NCBI GenBank assembly: GCA_902523495.1 | Contig: CABYZU010000004.1 | Span: forward strand, 1-61,946 | Length of the DNA: 61,946 nt | Source of the DNA: an uncultured Pelagibacteraceae bacterium | GTDB lineage: Bacteria > Pseudomonadota > Alphaproteobacteria > Pelagibacterales > Pelagibacteraceae | Reading direction: 5' to 3' | Part shown: in pieces, positions 51,509 through 61,760 of the stretch | How positions within the stretch are numbered: position 1 is the first letter of the stretch | Layout: each line of letters begins with the position of its first letter | Notes under the pieces: generated by a model | What the model was told of the DNA's origin: nothing | Database searches by the model: none | Seen by the model: the letters and a program-made list of their open reading frames with translations, nothing else | Translations under genes and position numbers: made by a program

Positions 51509-51843
51509 TGGAAGAAAAAACAAAAAGTGAAATCCAAAATCATATAGAAAATAATGATGTATGTTTATTTATGAAAGGTACTCCTGATGCACCGCAATGC
51601 GGTTTCTCTATGGCAGTATCTAATATTCTTAAAATTTTAGAAGTACATTATAAAGGTATAAATGTTCTTGAAGATCAATCAATTCGAGAAGGAATAAAGG
51701 TTTTTAGTGACTGGCCTACGATTCCACAGTTATATGTAAAAAAAGAATTTGTTGGAGGTTGTGATATTGTAAAAGAGATGTATGAAAGTGGTGAGTTGAA
51801 AAAAATACTCTTAGATAAAGGTATAAATATAAAAAAAGATTAA
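51508..51843 (+). CDS. grxD: monothiol glutaredoxin, Grx4 type
   Basis: A 111-residue CGFS glutaredoxin: Cys31 in GTPDAPQCGFSMAVSNIL, WPTIPQLYVKKEFVGGCDI and MYESGEL. It carries a bridged [2Fe-2S] cluster for iron-sulphur delivery, with the adjacent BolA as partner. The TAA stop shares TTAA with the convergent methyltransferase gene. Confidence 0.96.
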   Translation: MEEKTKSEIQNHIENNDVCLFMKGTPDAPQCGFSMAVSNILKILEVHYKGINVLEDQSIREGIKVFSDWPTIPQLYVKKEFVGGCDIVKEMYESGELKKILLDKGINIKKD

Positions 51844-52472
51844 TTAAAAATTGATCTTATTTTTTTGGAAAAAAATTTTCTAAATAATGTTGTTAAACTG
51901 AATTTATCATAATTTGAATCATCATTAACAAAATCAAAATCTATCTTGTTTTCCCAATAAAGTTCTAAAATAAAACTACTTTTAAAATTTTTTCTTAATT
52001 TATGTGCCATCGATACAGTTAATACTGGTTCGACAAATTGTAACTTCTTTGAAATCATTAATTTAGAATCCACATCATTAAAATCCATATGCCATAGGTG
52101 ATCTTTTTTGTTTTCAAAAACTAAATTGTCTTCTAATTTTGTTGGTAATTCTATATAACCTTTACTAGAAACTCTTTCCAACTCATTTATAAAAAATTTG
52201 AAATCTTCCACATGCTCTAGAACGTGACTTGCAATTACAAAGTCAAATTCTTTGTCTTTAAAAGGTAAATTTTTGCTGTTTAGTTTTATAAAATTTTTTT
52301 TTTTATAAAAATCTGATAAATCTTGGACATCACAAATTGTTGTAGCAAAAATGTTGGCTGAATACCCACAGCCAATATCCAGGATTTTCCAACCACTTTT
52401 TTTAGAAAGAATTGATTGTATATAATCTTTTGATGTTCTTTTAATCAATTTGTTATCTTGAGTAATATTCAA
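51840..52472 (-). CDS. class I SAM-dependent methyltransferase, unknown substrate
   Basis: A 210-residue methyltransferase: motif [19 protein letters not shown], then [20 protein letters not shown] and [18 protein letters not shown]. The later part ([11 protein letters not shown]) may form the substrate pocket. No specific family is recognised. Its start overlaps rpsD by 20 bases, so it is translationally tied to a ribosomal gene, which might suggest an rRNA or tRNA target, but that is only context. Confidence 0.75.
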   Translation of the reverse strand: MNITQDNKLIKRTSKDYIQSILSKKSGWKILDIGCGYSANIFATTICDVQDLSDFYKKKNFIKLNSKNLPFKDKEFDFVIASHVLEHVEDFKFFINELERVSSKGYIELPTKLEDNLVFENKKDHLWHMDFNDVDSKLMISKKLQFVEPVLTVSMAHKLRKNFKSSFILELYWENKIDFDFVNDDSNYDKFSLTTLFRKFFSKKIRSIFN

Positions 52473-53070
52473 TTACTAAATTTGGTTCCATTACTATTGG
52501 GTATGGAACTTCTTCAAATTTTGGAATTCTTACGAACTTAAATTTTTTATTTTTTTGATCTAGTTGAATATACTCTGGTGTTTCTCTTTCTTTACTAGCT
52601 AAAGCAATATCAATTATAGCAAGTTGTTTAGATTTATCTCTGATTTCTATTGTGTCTTCTTCTTTCACTAAATAGCTTGAAATATTTACTTTTTTTCCAT
52701 TAACCTTTACATGACCATGATTAATAAGTTGTCTTGCAGAAAAGATAGTTGTTGAAAACTTAGCTCTATAAATAACAGCATCTAATCTTCTTTCTAAAAG
52801 ACCGATAAGATTTTCACTTGTATCACCTTTAAGCATAGATGCTTTTTTGTAAATATTTCTAAATTGTCTTTCATTAATATTACCATAATAAGCTTTAAGT
52901 TTTTGTTTTGCTTGTAACTGAATTCCGTAATCTGATGGTTTAGATGGTTTTGTTTGCCCGTGCTGTCCTGGGCCATAGGCTCTTTTATTAAAAGGACTTT
53001 TGGGTCTTCCCCAAAGGTTAACTTTTAATCTTCTATCAACTTTATGTTTAGAGTTTAATCTTTTAGTCAT
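52453..53070 (-). CDS. rpsD: 30S ribosomal protein S4
   Basis: A 205-residue S4: [19 protein letters not shown], an S4 RNA-binding domain ([19 protein letters not shown]) and the C-terminal [18 protein letters not shown]. It is a primary binder of the 5' domain of 16S rRNA and initiates assembly. Here it is a stand-alone gene instead of being in the alpha operon, and its start is preceded by a TATAAA box about 20 bases upstream. Confidence 0.98.
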   Translation of the reverse strand: MTKRLNSKHKVDRRLKVNLWGRPKSPFNKRAYGPGQHGQTKPSKPSDYGIQLQAKQKLKAYYGNINERQFRNIYKKASMLKGDTSENLIGLLERRLDAVIYRAKFSTTIFSARQLINHGHVKVNGKKVNISSYLVKEEDTIEIRDKSKQLAIIDIALASKERETPEYIQLDQKNKKFKFVRIPKFEEVPYPIVMEPNLVIEYYSR

Positions 53071-53110
53071 CTAATATTGGGTTTTATAGACTCACTCTTT
53101 ATTTTGTCAA

Positions 53111-53824
53111 TCAACGTTTTTTACCTAAACTTGCAAATACTCCTGATAAAATACGTATTTCTTTATCTGATAAATCCATTTTGTAAAAAATATTTCTCAG
53201 GTTCTCAAGCATTTTAGGTCTCTTTTCTTCGGGCTTAAAGAAATTTATTTCATCTAAATTTTTAATGCAAAGACTTAACATTAATTGAATTTCTTTTTTG
53301 CTAGCTGACTTTATTTTTTTTGATTTTTTAAATGGAACATCTTTAAGTTTAATAATACTAGCTACATACTGAGCAATTATAATTAAACTATGAGATAAAT
53401 TCAAAGATTTAAAATCAGGGTTTGTAGGAATATGTAAAGTATAACTTGCATAGCTGATCTCATCATTTGACAGGCCTGATGCCTCTGAACCAAATAAAAA
53501 TCCAATTTTCTTTTTAAAATCGATCTTTTTTAAATCATTTAAATTTATATGTTTGATATTTTTATTTCTAAATCTCGCAGAAGTAGCAATAACAATATCA
53601 ATTTGGCTAACAGCTTCCTCTAGGTTTCCATACTTTTTACTTTTTTTAATAATATCTTTAGCGCCTACTGAGGTGGCTAAAATTTTATCATTTGGGAAAA
53701 TAGGTTTTGGATTAATCAAAACTAGCTTTTTAAAATTAAAATTTTTAATTGCTCTTGCACATGCACCAATATTTTCTGATAATTGAGGCTTATGAAGAAT
53801 AAATGAGATATTATTTTTACTCAT
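53111..53824 (-). CDS. trmJ: tRNA (cytidine/uridine-2'-O-)-methyltransferase TrmJ-like
   Basis: A 237-residue SPOUT methylase: ISFILHKPQLSENIGACARAIKNF, LATSVGAKDI, KIGFLFGSEASGLSNDEI and HIPTNPDFKSLNLSHSLIII, the TrmJ/TrmH-family knot. The C-terminal extension with ENLRNIFYKMDLSDKE resembles TrmJ, which methylates residue 32 of tRNA. It is the last gene of the cysS-cimA-trmJ set and starts at the end of cimA. Confidence 0.87.
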   Translation of the reverse strand: MSKNNISFILHKPQLSENIGACARAIKNFNFKKLVLINPKPIFPNDKILATSVGAKDIIKKSKKYGNLEEAVSQIDIVIATSARFRNKNIKHINLNDLKKIDFKKKIGFLFGSEASGLSNDEISYASYTLHIPTNPDFKSLNLSHSLIIIAQYVASIIKLKDVPFKKSKKIKSASKKEIQLMLSLCIKNLDEINFFKPEEKRPKMLENLRNIFYKMDLSDKEIRILSGVFASLGKKR

Positions 53825-55426
53825 TTATTTACTTGCAGGTGCATTATCCTTAAATAATTTATAATCTAAACTATCAATTAATGCTTTAAACGAAGCATCA
53901 ATAATGTTTGTGGATACACCAATAGTAAACCAATTTTTTCCTTGGGAGTCTGTACTTTCAATTGATACTCTTGTTACAGCTTCGGTTCCAGTATTTAAAA
54001 TTCTAACTTTATAGTCTACTAGCCTCAAATCTTTTAAGTATTTTGAATATTTTGCTAATTTGTCCACGTTTTGTCTTATGGCATTATCTAAAGCATTTAC
54101 TGGGCCGTTACCCTCTCCTTCGCACATAATTTTTTCTCCATCAACTTCTAACTGTGCTTTTGCAGAAGAAATTATTTCACCAGACTTATTTTTTTTCACT
54201 GAAACGTCATATTCATTAATAGATATATATCTTGGTATTTCTCCAATAATTCTTCTAGCTAACAATTCAAATGATGCGTCAGCACCATCATAGCTGTAAC
54301 CAATAAATTCTCTATCTTTTACCTCATCTAATAATTTTTTTATTTTTGGATCATTTTCTTGGATATCAATTTTAATGCTTTTCAGTCTTGAAATTATATT
54401 TGATTTTCCTGATTGGTCAGAGACAACAATATTTCTTGTGTTACCAACTTCCTCTGGATTGATGTGTTCATAAGTTTTTGGATCTTTTTGTACAGCGGAT
54501 ACATGTAGTCCCCCTTTATGTGAAAAAGCTGCAGCACCAACGTAAGGTAAATGTTGGTTAGGTTTTCTATTTAAAATTTCATCTAAAAGTCTTGAACAAT
54601 CAGTTAGATTTTTGATGTTTTCTGATTTTATCCCAATTTCAAATTTAGATGAAAAATCTTTTTTTAAAAAAAATGTTGGTATCAATGATATCAAATTCGC
54701 ATTTCCACATCTTTCACCTAATCCATTTATCGTACCTTGAATTTGTCGGACTCCAGATAATACCGCTGCTAATGAATTAGCAACTGCATTACCAGTATCA
54801 TTATGAGCGTGAATTCCTAAGTTTTTTCCTGGCACTACTTTTGAGACTTCTCTGACTATCTCTGAAACTTCATGTGGAAGTGTTCCTCCATTAGTATCAC
54901 AGAGTATGACCCACCTTGCACCTTGATCATAGGCAGCTTTTAAACAGGAAAGTGCATATTTTGGATTTGCTTTATAACCATCAAAAAAATGCTCTGCATC
55001 AAACATAAATTCTTTTTTTGCCTTAACAAAATGTTTAGCACTCTCAGAAATGTTGTTTAAATTCTCCTCATTCGTTACTCCCAACGCAATATCAACATGA
55101 AAATCCCAAGACTTACCAACTAGACATACGGCGGAAGTGTTTGAATTCATAATTGCTGATAAGCTAGGATCGTTTTCTACACTTCGTCCTGATTTCTTCG
55201 TCATACCAAAAGAAGTTAATCTCGAATTCTTAAAGTCATGTTTCTTTTGAAAAAATTCTGTATCGGTTGGATTAGCTCCAGGCCATCCTGCCTCTATATA
55301 ATCCACGCCCAGGTTGTCTAAAGTTAAGGCAATTTTTTCCTTATCTTCTAACGAAAAATCTACACCTTGAGTTTGAGCACCATCTCTTAATGTTGTGTCA
55401 AAAATATACAATCTCTCTTTACTCAT
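53825..55426 (-). CDS. cimA: (R)-citramalate synthase
   Basis: A 533-residue DRE-TIM protein of the CimA/2-isopropylmalate synthase family. It has FDTTLRDGAQTQGVDFSLED, GWPGANPTD, ILCDTNGGTLPHE, HAHNDTGNAVANSLAAV and a LeuA-type regulatory C-terminal domain. The length and the ...TDTEFF region fit CimA, which makes citramalate from pyruvate and acetyl-CoA for isoleucine. The ATG at 55426 forms an ATGA overlap with cysS and is chosen over an in-frame TTG four codons earlier. Confidence 0.9.
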   Translation of the reverse strand: MSKERLYIFDTTLRDGAQTQGVDFSLEDKEKIALTLDNLGVDYIEAGWPGANPTDTEFFQKKHDFKNSRLTSFGMTKKSGRSVENDPSLSAIMNSNTSAVCLVGKSWDFHVDIALGVTNEENLNNISESAKHFVKAKKEFMFDAEHFFDGYKANPKYALSCLKAAYDQGARWVILCDTNGGTLPHEVSEIVREVSKVVPGKNLGIHAHNDTGNAVANSLAAVLSGVRQIQGTINGLGERCGNANLISLIPTFFLKKDFSSKFEIGIKSENIKNLTDCSRLLDEILNRKPNQHLPYVGAAAFSHKGGLHVSAVQKDPKTYEHINPEEVGNTRNIVVSDQSGKSNIISRLKSIKIDIQENDPKIKKLLDEVKDREFIGYSYDGADASFELLARRIIGEIPRYISINEYDVSVKKNKSGEIISSAKAQLEVDGEKIMCEGEGNGPVNALDNAIRQNVDKLAKYSKYLKDLRLVDYKVRILNTGTEAVTRVSIESTDSQGKNWFTIGVSTNIIDASFKALIDSLDYKLFKDNAPASK

Positions 55427-56784
55427 TTTACTTTCCAAATTGTTTTGCCATCTTCATCTTCAATTAAAATACCTTTGTCAAATAACTCATCTCTAATTTT
55501 ATCTGCTGATTGGTAATCTTTTTTTGCTCTAGCATCATTTCTTTGGCTAATTTTTGATAGAATATCTTTTTCAGAAATTTTCAGATTTCTCTTTTTAAAG
55601 CTATTCCACTCCTCTCTTGATTGACTTAAAAGTCCGATAAATTTACATGCAGTCGTAAATAGTTCTTTATCTTTTCGATCACCGTCTTTAGCCTTATCAA
55701 AAAGCTCATGCAATACTGCAATAAAGCCCGGTGTATTTAAGTCATCATACAAAGGTTTTAGATCATTATCTTGTATCAATATTTTTTTATCAACAGTAAC
55801 GTAGCAATTGTACCATTTGTTTAATGTTTTTTCACATTCTTCCATAAGTTTTTCATTCCAGTCTAGTGGCTGGCTGTAGTGAGCGCTAATTAGAGCTAAT
55901 CTTAAGACTTGACCATTATATTTTTTTTTTAAATCACTTATTTTTAAAATATTTCCCTGTGATTTCGACATTTTTTCGTTCGACATTGTGATAAAATTAT
56001 TGTGTACCCAATAATTTGCAAATTTTTTTGTTTTATTTGCACATAATGACTGTGCAATCTCATTTTCATGATGCGGAAATATTAAATCTCTACCTCCTCC
56101 ATGAATATCAAAAGTATTACCCAGATACTTTTTTGACATTGCTGAACATTCTAAATGCCATCCAGGCCTTCCTTTACCCCAAGGAGAATCCCAAAACGGT
56201 TCTGTCCCAATTGATGGTTTCCATAATACAAAATCTTTTGGATTATCCTTGTTTTCAGATAATTCTACTCTTGAACCTGCTATCAAATCATCAACATTTT
56301 TATTTGAAAGCACACCGTAATTTCTAAATTTTTTTATCTTAAAATAAACATGCTTTTCACTCTCATAAGCATATTTACCTTTAATTAATTCATGTATCAT
56401 ACTGATCATTAAATCAATGTTATCAGTGGCTTTAGGTTCATGAGTTGGTGTTTCACAATTTAAATAATTACAATCTTCATGAAATTTTTTTGTAATATTC
56501 GAGGTTAATTCAACTATTGGAATTTTTTTTTCTTCAGATGATTTGATAATTTTATCATCTATATCAGTAATGTTTCGAACATACGTAACTGACTTATCTC
56601 CATATTTACATTTTAAAACCTTAAATAATATATCAAAAATTATTAATGGTCTTGCATTCCCGATATGCGGATCATCATACACTGTTGGACCACATACATA
56701 CATTCCGATATTTTTTGGATCAATTGGATTAAATTTTTCTTTCTTATTGCCTAAACTGTTTGATAAAAAAATATCTTTATTCAT
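55423..56784 (-). CDS. cysS: cysteinyl-tRNA synthetase
   Basis: A 453-residue class I synthetase. Zinc ligand Cys31 in YVCGPTVYDD; HIGN at 40-43 (HIGH motif); a second zinc Cys in WHLECSAMS and the HHENEIAQS His pair; KMSKSQGN at 271. The C-terminal anticodon domain has AKKDYQSADKIRDEL. It charges tRNA-Cys. It follows nadE directly. Confidence 0.98.
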   Translation of the reverse strand: MNKDIFLSNSLGNKKEKFNPIDPKNIGMYVCGPTVYDDPHIGNARPLIIFDILFKVLKCKYGDKSVTYVRNITDIDDKIIKSSEEKKIPIVELTSNITKKFHEDCNYLNCETPTHEPKATDNIDLMISMIHELIKGKYAYESEKHVYFKIKKFRNYGVLSNKNVDDLIAGSRVELSENKDNPKDFVLWKPSIGTEPFWDSPWGKGRPGWHLECSAMSKKYLGNTFDIHGGGRDLIFPHHENEIAQSLCANKTKKFANYWVHNNFITMSNEKMSKSQGNILKISDLKKKYNGQVLRLALISAHYSQPLDWNEKLMEECEKTLNKWYNCYVTVDKKILIQDNDLKPLYDDLNTPGFIAVLHELFDKAKDGDRKDKELFTTACKFIGLLSQSREEWNSFKKRNLKISEKDILSKISQRNDARAKKDYQSADKIRDELFDKGILIEDEDGKTIWKVK

Positions 56785-58443
56785 TTAGCTCCAATTATTA
56801 AAACCGCTTGTAAGCGGAAATCTTCTGTCTCTCCCAAAAGCCTTTGAGGTTACTTTTGGTCCTGGTGCTGCTTGAAACCTTTTGTATTCTGATTTAGCTA
56901 ATAGACGAGCTGTTTTTTCGACAACTTTTCTATCAAAACCTTTCGATACAATTTTCTCAACTGAAATCTCTTTTTCAACTAAATCTTTTAAAATTTCGTC
57001 TAATATTTCGTATTCAGGCAAACTATCGGTATCCTTTTGATTTTCTTTCAATTCAGCTGTTGGTGCTTTTGTTATTATATTTTCTGGAATTACTTGTCCT
57101 TTTTGACCTTTGAAAAGTTCAGAAAAATTTTGGTTTCTCCATCTACATAATTTGAAAACATCAGTTTTCCAAACATCTTTGATAGGTGCGAAACCTCCAC
57201 ACATGTCACCATACAAAGTTGAATAACCAACAGCATATTCTGATTTGTTTCCAGTAGCTAATACCATATAACCATATCTGTTTGATAGGGCCATGAGAAG
57301 TAATCCCCTCAATCTTGATTGAATATTTTCCTCAGTGATACCTGGAGAAAAATTATTTCCATTGAATTTTAATAAAGTTTTATCAACAATTCTCATAGCT
57401 TCACTAATTTCTAAATTTGAAAATTTAATCTTTAAAAGATTAGCTGCATCTTTTGCATCACTAAGACTTTCTTGACCTGTAAAAGGACTTGGGAGCATTA
57501 TTGCTTGCACCATTTCAGAGCCAAAAGCGTCCGTTGCTATTGCTGCAACTAAAGCGGAGTCAACACCACCCGATAATCCTAAAACAACTCCATTAAACCT
57601 GTTATTATTTACATAATCTCTTAATCCTAGAACTAAGGCTTTGTACAATCTTTCTGTTTCAGATGAATTTTTTCTTTGATTTCCATTACCTATCCATTTT
57701 CCATTTTTTTTTAAAAGATTTATGATTGAAATTTCCTCTTTAAATTCTTTTGAACAGAAAAATTTACTTCCATCGTGATTTAAGCCAAAAGATGAGCCAT
57801 CAAATATTAATTCATCTTGTCCTCCAGTTCTATTAAGATAAATAAGTGGTAGTTTTATCTCTTTAACTCTTGCTGAGGTTACATGCTCTCTTTCAAAACT
57901 CTTAGAAACTGTAAAAGGTGAGGCATTAATTGCAATAATAATCTCTGCACCTGATTCTGATAATTTTTCAAGAACTGTTTTTTCCCAAATATCCTCACAA
58001 ATTGGTAATCCAAATTTTATATCTTTTATTCTCACACAATCCTCTAATTTGCCCTCAGTAAATATTCTTTGTTCATCAAAAACTCCTGTATTAGGAAGCT
58101 CATACTTATCTTTTATTGCAATAATTTTTCCATTTTCAACTACAAATACAGAATTTTTTATGTTTGCTCTATCTTTTCGTGGTGCACCAAAGATTATTGC
58201 TGATTTTCCGTCTTTTGTGGTTTCTACGAGTTTTTTTATTTCACTCTCAACTAAATTCAGAAAATCCTCTCTTAAAACTAAGTCATCAATTGGATATCCC
58301 GACACATAAAGTTCTGGTGCAACTAACACGTCTATGTCCTCGTCTAATTTGGATCTGATTGTTATTAGTTTATCAATATTTCCTACAACATCCCCTACTA
58401 GTGGATTTAATTGTGCTAGAGCAATTTTTAATTTTTTATCCAT
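56785..58443 (-). CDS. nadE: NAD+ synthetase, glutamine-hydrolysing
   Basis: A 552-residue two-domain enzyme. The N-terminal nitrilase domain has the Glu44-Lys113-Cys149 triad (VAPELYVSG, KYELPNTGVFDEQR, GLPICEDIWE). The C-terminal synthetase has the P-loop GLSGGVDSALVA (289-300) and FAPIKDVWKTDVFKL. It amidates deamido-NAD with glutamine. A 79-base gap separates it from the DAHP synthase gene. Confidence 0.97.
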   Translation of the reverse strand: MDKKLKIALAQLNPLVGDVVGNIDKLITIRSKLDEDIDVLVAPELYVSGYPIDDLVLREDFLNLVESEIKKLVETTKDGKSAIIFGAPRKDRANIKNSVFVVENGKIIAIKDKYELPNTGVFDEQRIFTEGKLEDCVRIKDIKFGLPICEDIWEKTVLEKLSESGAEIIIAINASPFTVSKSFEREHVTSARVKEIKLPLIYLNRTGGQDELIFDGSSFGLNHDGSKFFCSKEFKEEISIINLLKKNGKWIGNGNQRKNSSETERLYKALVLGLRDYVNNNRFNGVVLGLSGGVDSALVAAIATDAFGSEMVQAIMLPSPFTGQESLSDAKDAANLLKIKFSNLEISEAMRIVDKTLLKFNGNNFSPGITEENIQSRLRGLLLMALSNRYGYMVLATGNKSEYAVGYSTLYGDMCGGFAPIKDVWKTDVFKLCRWRNQNFSELFKGQKGQVIPENIITKAPTAELKENQKDTDSLPEYEILDEILKDLVEKEISVEKIVSKGFDRKVVEKTARLLAKSEYKRFQAAPGPKVTSKAFGRDRRFPLTSGFNNWS

Positions 58444-58522
58444 ATTTAAGATATAATTACTTATAATTAAAATTGTATAATAATAATAGTCATACTTAAT
58501 TAGCCTATTTGATTAATAAGCT

Positions 58523-59902
58523 TTAAGAAGCAACTTTAATAATATTTTTTGCGTAATTAGAGTTCTTTTTAATTTCATCAGAAATTAAAAAAGCCAATTC
58601 TAAAGCTTGGTCAGAATTTAGTCTTGGATCACAGTGTGTATGGTATCTACTTGACAAATCAGCATCAGATATTTTTTTAGCACCTCCAGTGCACTCCGTC
58701 ACATCTTGACCAGTCATTTCTACGTGCAAACCACCCGCATAACTTCCTTCTGATTGATGTACACCAAAAACATTTTTAACTTCATTTAAAACATTGTTGA
58801 AAGGTCTAGTTTTAAATCCAGTTGTTGATGCAATAGTATTACCATGCATCGGATCACAAGACCAAATAACGTTAAGTCCCTCTTTTCTAATCCGTCTGAG
58901 TAACTTCGGTAAAAACTTTTCAACATTTTGATGACCAAATCTGGAAATTAGAGTTATTTTTCCTTTTTCATTTTTTGGGTTTAATATTTCACAAATTTTT
59001 GCAATCTCCTCAGGTTTAGAAGTAGGACCACACTTTATTCCAATTGGATTTTCAATTCCTCTACAAAATTCGACGTGTCCACCGTCTAGTTGTCTTGTTC
59101 TATCACCAATCCAAACAAAATGAGCAGATGTATCATGATACTCACCAGTTGTTGAGTCAACTCTTGTCATACTTTCTTCAAATGGTAAATGTAGTGCTTC
59201 ATGTGATGTCCAGAAATTTACAGTGTATAATCTATTATTAAAGTCTGAAGTTATTCCACATGCTTCCATAAATGCTAATGCGTCAGCAATTTTATCCTCT
59301 AGGTCTTTGAACTTTTTTGCTTGGGGACTTTTTTTAATGTAGTCTAAGTTCCATAAATGAACTTTATTTAAATCAGCAAAACCACCTTTAGAAAATGCTC
59401 TTAAAAGATTAAGTGTTGAAGCTGATTGAGAGTAAGCTTTGTACATTCTTTTTGGGTCTGGTCTTCTAGCTTTTTCGTTAAAATCTATCGCGTTAATATT
59501 ATCACCTAAATAACTTGGTAATTCTATATTACCTTGTTTTTCTGTTGGGGCACTTCTTGGCTTAGAAAACTGCCCTGCTATTCTTCCGAGTTTTACAACT
59601 GGCAAAGATGCTGAGTACGTCATTACCAAAGCCATTTGTAAAATCACTTTAAAAGTATCTCTAATATTGTCAGGATGGAACTCTGCGAAACTCTCTGCGC
59701 AGTCTCCCCCTTGTAATAAAAAAGCTTTACCATCAACTACTTTAGCTAATTGATCTTTAAGATGTCTCGTTTCACCCGCAAATACAAGTGGTGGAAATGT
59801 TTTTAATTTATTTAAAACACTATTAAGCTCTACCTCATCATCATACATAGGTATGTGTTTGACAGGATACTTTCTCCAACTGTTTACTTTCCAATTTTTC
59901 AT
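58523..59902 (-). CDS. class II 3-deoxy-7-phosphoheptulonate synthase
   Basis: A 459-residue plant/actinobacterial-type DAHP synthase: PPLVFAGETRHLK, LLQGGDCAESFAEFHPDN with the metal-binding Cys, and the C-terminal GSYAGGLHVEMTGQDVTECTG with HCDPRLNSDQ. It condenses phosphoenolpyruvate with erythrose 4-phosphate in the shikimate pathway. The ATG at 59902 is used; a TTG two codons earlier is in frame but less likely. Confidence 0.95.
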   Translation of the reverse strand: MKNWKVNSWRKYPVKHIPMYDDEVELNSVLNKLKTFPPLVFAGETRHLKDQLAKVVDGKAFLLQGGDCAESFAEFHPDNIRDTFKVILQMALVMTYSASLPVVKLGRIAGQFSKPRSAPTEKQGNIELPSYLGDNINAIDFNEKARRPDPKRMYKAYSQSASTLNLLRAFSKGGFADLNKVHLWNLDYIKKSPQAKKFKDLEDKIADALAFMEACGITSDFNNRLYTVNFWTSHEALHLPFEESMTRVDSTTGEYHDTSAHFVWIGDRTRQLDGGHVEFCRGIENPIGIKCGPTSKPEEIAKICEILNPKNEKGKITLISRFGHQNVEKFLPKLLRRIRKEGLNVIWSCDPMHGNTIASTTGFKTRPFNNVLNEVKNVFGVHQSEGSYAGGLHVEMTGQDVTECTGGAKKISDADLSSRYHTHCDPRLNSDQALELAFLISDEIKKNSNYAKNIIKVAS

Positions 59903-59937
59903 GTTCAACTCAAGATTGTTGTACCAGAGTTTTTTTA

Positions 59938-61758
59938 TTATTCAACGGTTACTGATTTAGCTAAATTACGGGGTTTATCTATATCAAATCCCTTTTTAAG
60001 TGCTGAATAATAAGCCAATTTTTGTAAAGGTATTGTTAAAAGGAAAGGCAAAAGATCTTCGTTAGAACTTTCGACTTCTATTTTTTCCCAGATATTTTCA
60101 GAAAGTACTTCTTCGTCACTTTTATTCGTTACCAACAAAACTTTTGCTCCTCTAGCAATGACTTCCTGCATATTAGAAATTGTTTTTTTATAATAGCTAT
60201 CTCTAGGCGCTAACACAACTACTGGCATCCCCTCTTCTATTAACGCTAGTGGTCCATGTTTCATTTCTCCTGCAGGATAACCCTCAGCATGAATGTAAGA
60301 TAATTCTTTCAATTTTAATGCTCCTTCAAGTGCTATTGGAAAAGAAAAACCTCTTCCTAAAAACATTGACCCTTTTGCTTTGTTAAAAGTATTTGATATT
60401 AATTGAATTTTATTATCTGTCATCAAAGTCTTTTCTACCAATTTTGGTAAGGACAGAAGGTCTTTAAGTTTTTGATCAAAAGTTTCTTTCTTCAAATCGT
60501 TTCTCAATAATCCAAGTTTTAAGCTTAGAATATACAATATTAATAACTGTCCTAAAAATGCTTTAGTTGAAGCAACACCTATTTCAGTGCCGCAATGTAT
60601 TGGTAAAACAAATTTAGAATCTCTGGCAATTGAACTTTCAACTACATTTACAACAGCACAGGTCTTCATGTCATTTTGATTGCACAAATCTAAAGCTGCA
60701 TAGGTATCAGCTGTTTCACCAGATTGTGATACAAAAACATATAAAGAATCTCTCTTGAATCTATTATTTCTGTACCTAAATTCTGAAGCTATATCAACAT
60801 TGACATCTAATGAAGTTATTTCTTCAAACCAATATTTGGCTAATAAGCAAGAGTGATAAGCTGTGCCACAACCGATTAAAGTTACTCTCGAAATCTCATC
60901 CGATTTCCAGGGGAAATTAAGAATATTTATGTCGTTATTTGAAGTGTCTAAATATTCATTAATACCATTTTTTAATGTTGATGGCTGTTCTTCGATTTCT
61001 TTAGCCATAAAATGTTTATAATCTCCCTTATCATATTTTTGCTCCTCCGAAGATAACTCTAAAACTTTTTTATTTATCTTAGTTCCATCTTCACTAAAAA
61101 ATTCAACATGATCTTTTTTAATCATGCAAAATTCACCATCATTAAGATAAGTAATCTTATTAGTCATTGCTTTTAATGCATAAGAATCGGAACCTAAATA
61201 ATTTTCATTTGGACCATATCCTACAGCTAAAGGTGATCCTCTTCTTGCACCTACAATTAAATCAGGCTGATCTTTAAATATTATTCCAAGCGCAAAACTT
61301 CCATGAAGAGATTTTAGAGTTTTTTGAACAGTATCAACAATATTATCATTCCTTAAATTTTCAGAGAGCAAATGAACTATTACTTCTGTATCGGTTTGTG
61401 ATTTAAATTTATGACCTTTGTTGACTAAAAATTTTTTCAATTGAGTTGAATTTTCAATTATTCCGTTGTGGACTACAGAGACATTTTGTGACGAGTGCGG
61501 ATGAGCATTTATACTGTTTGGTAAGCCATGGGTTGCCCAACGGACATGACCTATACCGATAGTTCCTGCCATATTTTTAATCAATGAATTATTTTCAAGT
61601 TTATCTACTCTACCCTCTGATTTAACTTCATTAATTTCATTATCTGAAAGTGTTGCAATACCTGCAGAGTCATATCCTCTATATTCTAATTTTTTTAATG
61701 AGCTGATTATTGTTGATGATACAGGTCTATTACTATTTATTCCAATTATTCCACACAT
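59938..61758 (-). CDS. glmS: glutamine-fructose-6-phosphate aminotransferase
   Basis: A 606-residue GlmS: nucleophile Cys2 (MCGIIGINSN), the glutaminase loop GIGHVRWATHG and two SIS isomerase domains (GCGTAYHSCLLAK, VSQSGETADT, STKAFLGQ). It makes glucosamine 6-phosphate from fructose 6-phosphate. It is 2 bases after glmU, giving the UDP-GlcNAc route in one operon. Confidence 0.98.
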   Translation of the reverse strand: MCGIIGINSNRPVSSTIISSLKKLEYRGYDSAGIATLSDNEINEVKSEGRVDKLENNSLIKNMAGTIGIGHVRWATHGLPNSINAHPHSSQNVSVVHNGIIENSTQLKKFLVNKGHKFKSQTDTEVIVHLLSENLRNDNIVDTVQKTLKSLHGSFALGIIFKDQPDLIVGARRGSPLAVGYGPNENYLGSDSYALKAMTNKITYLNDGEFCMIKKDHVEFFSEDGTKINKKVLELSSEEQKYDKGDYKHFMAKEIEEQPSTLKNGINEYLDTSNNDINILNFPWKSDEISRVTLIGCGTAYHSCLLAKYWFEEITSLDVNVDIASEFRYRNNRFKRDSLYVFVSQSGETADTYAALDLCNQNDMKTCAVVNVVESSIARDSKFVLPIHCGTEIGVASTKAFLGQLLILYILSLKLGLLRNDLKKETFDQKLKDLLSLPKLVEKTLMTDNKIQLISNTFNKAKGSMFLGRGFSFPIALEGALKLKELSYIHAEGYPAGEMKHGPLALIEEGMPVVVLAPRDSYYKKTISNMQEVIARGAKVLLVTNKSDEEVLSENIWEKIEVESSNEDLLPFLLTIPLQKLAYYSALKKGFDIDKPRNLAKSVTVE

Positions 61759-61760
61759 AA